From Bacilli bacterium (lineage in GTDB: Bacteria; Bacillota_I; Bacilli_A; ML615J-28; CAG-313): 5,899 bases of DNA. Under the pieces are notes generated by a model. The model saw nothing but the letters and a program-made list of their open reading frames with translations, made no database searches and had not been told where the DNA came from. Both the position numbers and the translations under genes were made by a program. Shown here one piece after another: positions 4,805 through 5,899 of the stretch (position 1 is its first letter; each line of letters starts with the position of its first letter). The stretch is taken from NCBI GenBank assembly GCA_900770645.1, contig CAAGKY010000076.1, positions 1-5,899 on the forward strand, given 5' to 3'.

Positions 4805-5851
4805 ATGTTATATATAATTAATAAAGAGGATCTAACAGATGAAGAAGTAGAAAAAATTAGGAATTCTGATTTAGATTATGCTTTTGTTGGAACGGATGAC
4901 ACGGTAAATTTAAATAAAAGTAATCCCATAAGATATATTTATGTTTCAAAAAAAGTTGAAAATGTAAGGATTCCTTATAATAATGGATTTGTCACACCAA
5001 CTGTTATAAAAATAGATAGTAATGAATTTTGGACTGATGATGATGGGTTAGTTGATGCTAAAGTCAAAAGTATAGATGATTTAATAAATGAGGAATTCAT
5101 AACTTTACTAGGTGAGAAAGTATGTTTTTCAGGTATTAAAAATATTAGTTTGTGCTCATATTTTTATACTAAAAAACATATTTGCTATACAAAAGACAAA
5201 AAAATCGCTATTAATACTGTAGAATCATATGCAATGGGAAGATATTTTCCAAAAGAAAAAGCAAAATCAAATTTAGATGTATATTCGGCAAAAATTTTAA
5301 AATGTAAAAAAGGTGGAAAAACGGAAAAAATATTTTATAAATTTTTGATTGATAAATTTCTTGAAAGAAATAACTTGAATTATGATTATTGTTGGTATGT
5401 GCCAGTTAAATCTAATCAATTAAATAGATTTGAACTAATAAATTCGGCTAATGGTATAGTTTTATTGGAAGATTATGGTTCGATAAAGAAATTAACATTA
5501 AGTGAAAGATATGAAGTAGTGAAAAATAAATTTTCACTTAATAAAACATATAACATTAATGATAAAGTAATAGTGTTAATAGATGATATTATTACAACTG
5601 GCGCAACTCTTGAAACAATTACAAAAATTTTATATCTAAATGGTGCTAGGAAAGTTATATGGATAACTTTTGCAAAAACTATTTCTAATGAAAGCATTAT
5701 TAATTTGAACTATATATGTAATAAATGTAAAAGTTCATTATGTGTAAGATTTAGAAATGATGATGGAAAGAAATTGTATGTATGCCCTAAATGTAATGAA
5801 TTTTATAATTGTAGTTTTCCAAATTTGAATAGAATATTTAAAAATTATTAG
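4805..5851 (+). CDS. ComF-like phosphoribosyltransferase with C-terminal zinc ribbon
   Basis: A 348-residue protein. Residues 1-140 match nothing I recognise. From about 141 it follows the ComFC pattern: a YAMGRYFP...KYK-like entry, WYVPV (197-201), then LSERYEVVKNKFSLN (232-246), equivalent to the ComF R-x-x-N-x-x-x-A-F segment, and the PRPP-binding loop VIVLIDDIITTGAT (255-268) followed by GARKVIWITFAKT. The tail holds a zinc ribbon, C305-x2-C308 and C327-x2-C330, with extra C313 and C336. In classical ComFC the zinc ribbon is N-terminal, so the order is swapped here. GAGG at 4795-4798 lies 6 bases before ATG 4805, and only 15 bases separate it from the DprA-like gene. ComFC and DprA are reported to interact in pneumococcal transformation, which fits a functional pair. 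Catalytic activity is unproven. The gene is complete and ends 19 bases before the adapter, with no terminator visible. Confidence 0.88.
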   Translation: MLYIINKEDLTDEEVEKIRNSDLDYAFVGTDDTVNLNKSNPIRYIYVSKKVENVRIPYNNGFVTPTVIKIDSNEFWTDDDGLVDAKVKSIDDLINEEFITLLGEKVCFSGIKNISLCSYFYTKKHICYTKDKKIAINTVESYAMGRYFPKEKAKSNLDVYSAKILKCKKGGKTEKIFYKFLIDKFLERNNLNYDYCWYVPVKSNQLNRFELINSANGIVLLEDYGSIKKLTLSERYEVVKNKFSLNKTYNINDKVIVLIDDIITTGATLETITKILYLNGARKVIWITFAKTISNESIINLNYICNKCKSSLCVRFRNDDGKKLYVCPKCNEFYNCSFPNLNRIFKNY

Positions 5852-5870
5852 TATAAAAAAAATAGTAATA

Positions 5871-5899
5871 AGATCGGAAGAGCACACGTCTGAACTCCA
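5871..5899 (+). other. Illumina TruSeq adapter contamination at the contig end
   Basis: These 29 bases begin AGATCGGAAGAGC and continue as the standard TruSeq read-1 adapter to the end of the contig. The GC-richer text breaks sharply from the AT-rich DNA before it. It is a library artefact, not biology; the true sequence ends at about 5870. Confidence 0.98.

Noticed and set aside
5473..5697. Minus-strand open frame of 74 codons
   Set aside because: Lies wholly antisense inside the PRTase gene, which carries clear family motifs on the plus strand.
1..5899. CRISPR array, tRNA or rRNA genes
   Set aside because: No regularly spaced repeats and no cloverleaf or rRNA-like blocks were seen on either strand.

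Overview
This is a 5.9 kb AT-rich contig end from an accessory region of a low-GC bacterium. Strong AGGAGG-type ribosome binding sites, AT-rich codon choice, tight operons and T-tract terminators suggest a Bacillota/Clostridia-like host. Fusobacteria cannot be excluded, and no gene here fixes the species. The last 29 bases (5871-5899) are an Illumina library adapter, so the natural sequence stops at about 5870. The left edge cuts into a gene.

Layout. (1) Positions 1-1036 hold two co-directional small genes. The first is missing its 5' end; the second starts at 677 behind a perfect AGGAGG. Neither has a recognised function. (2) Positions about 1100-2600 hold an IS110-family insertion sequence on the minus strand. 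Its DEDD/serine recombinase (1234-2403) starts at a GTG rather than at the longest-ORF ATG. The leader upstream of it contains a 16-bp stem closing a 49-nt loop, placed where IS110 elements encode a bridge RNA. (3) Positions about 2600-2940 hold no credible protein gene. They do have a plausible plus-strand promoter, two abutting hairpins and a strong intrinsic terminator, so an RNA gene of about 290 nt is proposed. (4) Positions 2960-5851 form a co-directional five-gene block: a small HExxH metalloprotease, an overlapping 65-residue Xre repressor, a promoter with a 7-bp-arm palindrome, a 60-residue peptide with a near-ideal ribosome binding site, a DprA/SMF-like SLOG protein, and a ComF-like phosphoribosyltransferase with a C-terminal zinc ribbon.

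How the parts may work together. The protease/repressor pair resembles ImmA/ImmR-type switches, in which a protease inactivates an Xre repressor. Here the repressor would hold down the peptide-DprA-PRTase operon through the palindrome at its start site. DprA and ComFC are natural-transformation proteins that bind or handle single-stranded DNA. Their relatives appear here as a compact operon beside a switch, a possible structured RNA and an IS, with no other competence gene in view. This suggests an inducible, DNA-sensing accessory module, possibly defence-related. The domain calls rest on motifs read from the sequence; the module-level function is inference.
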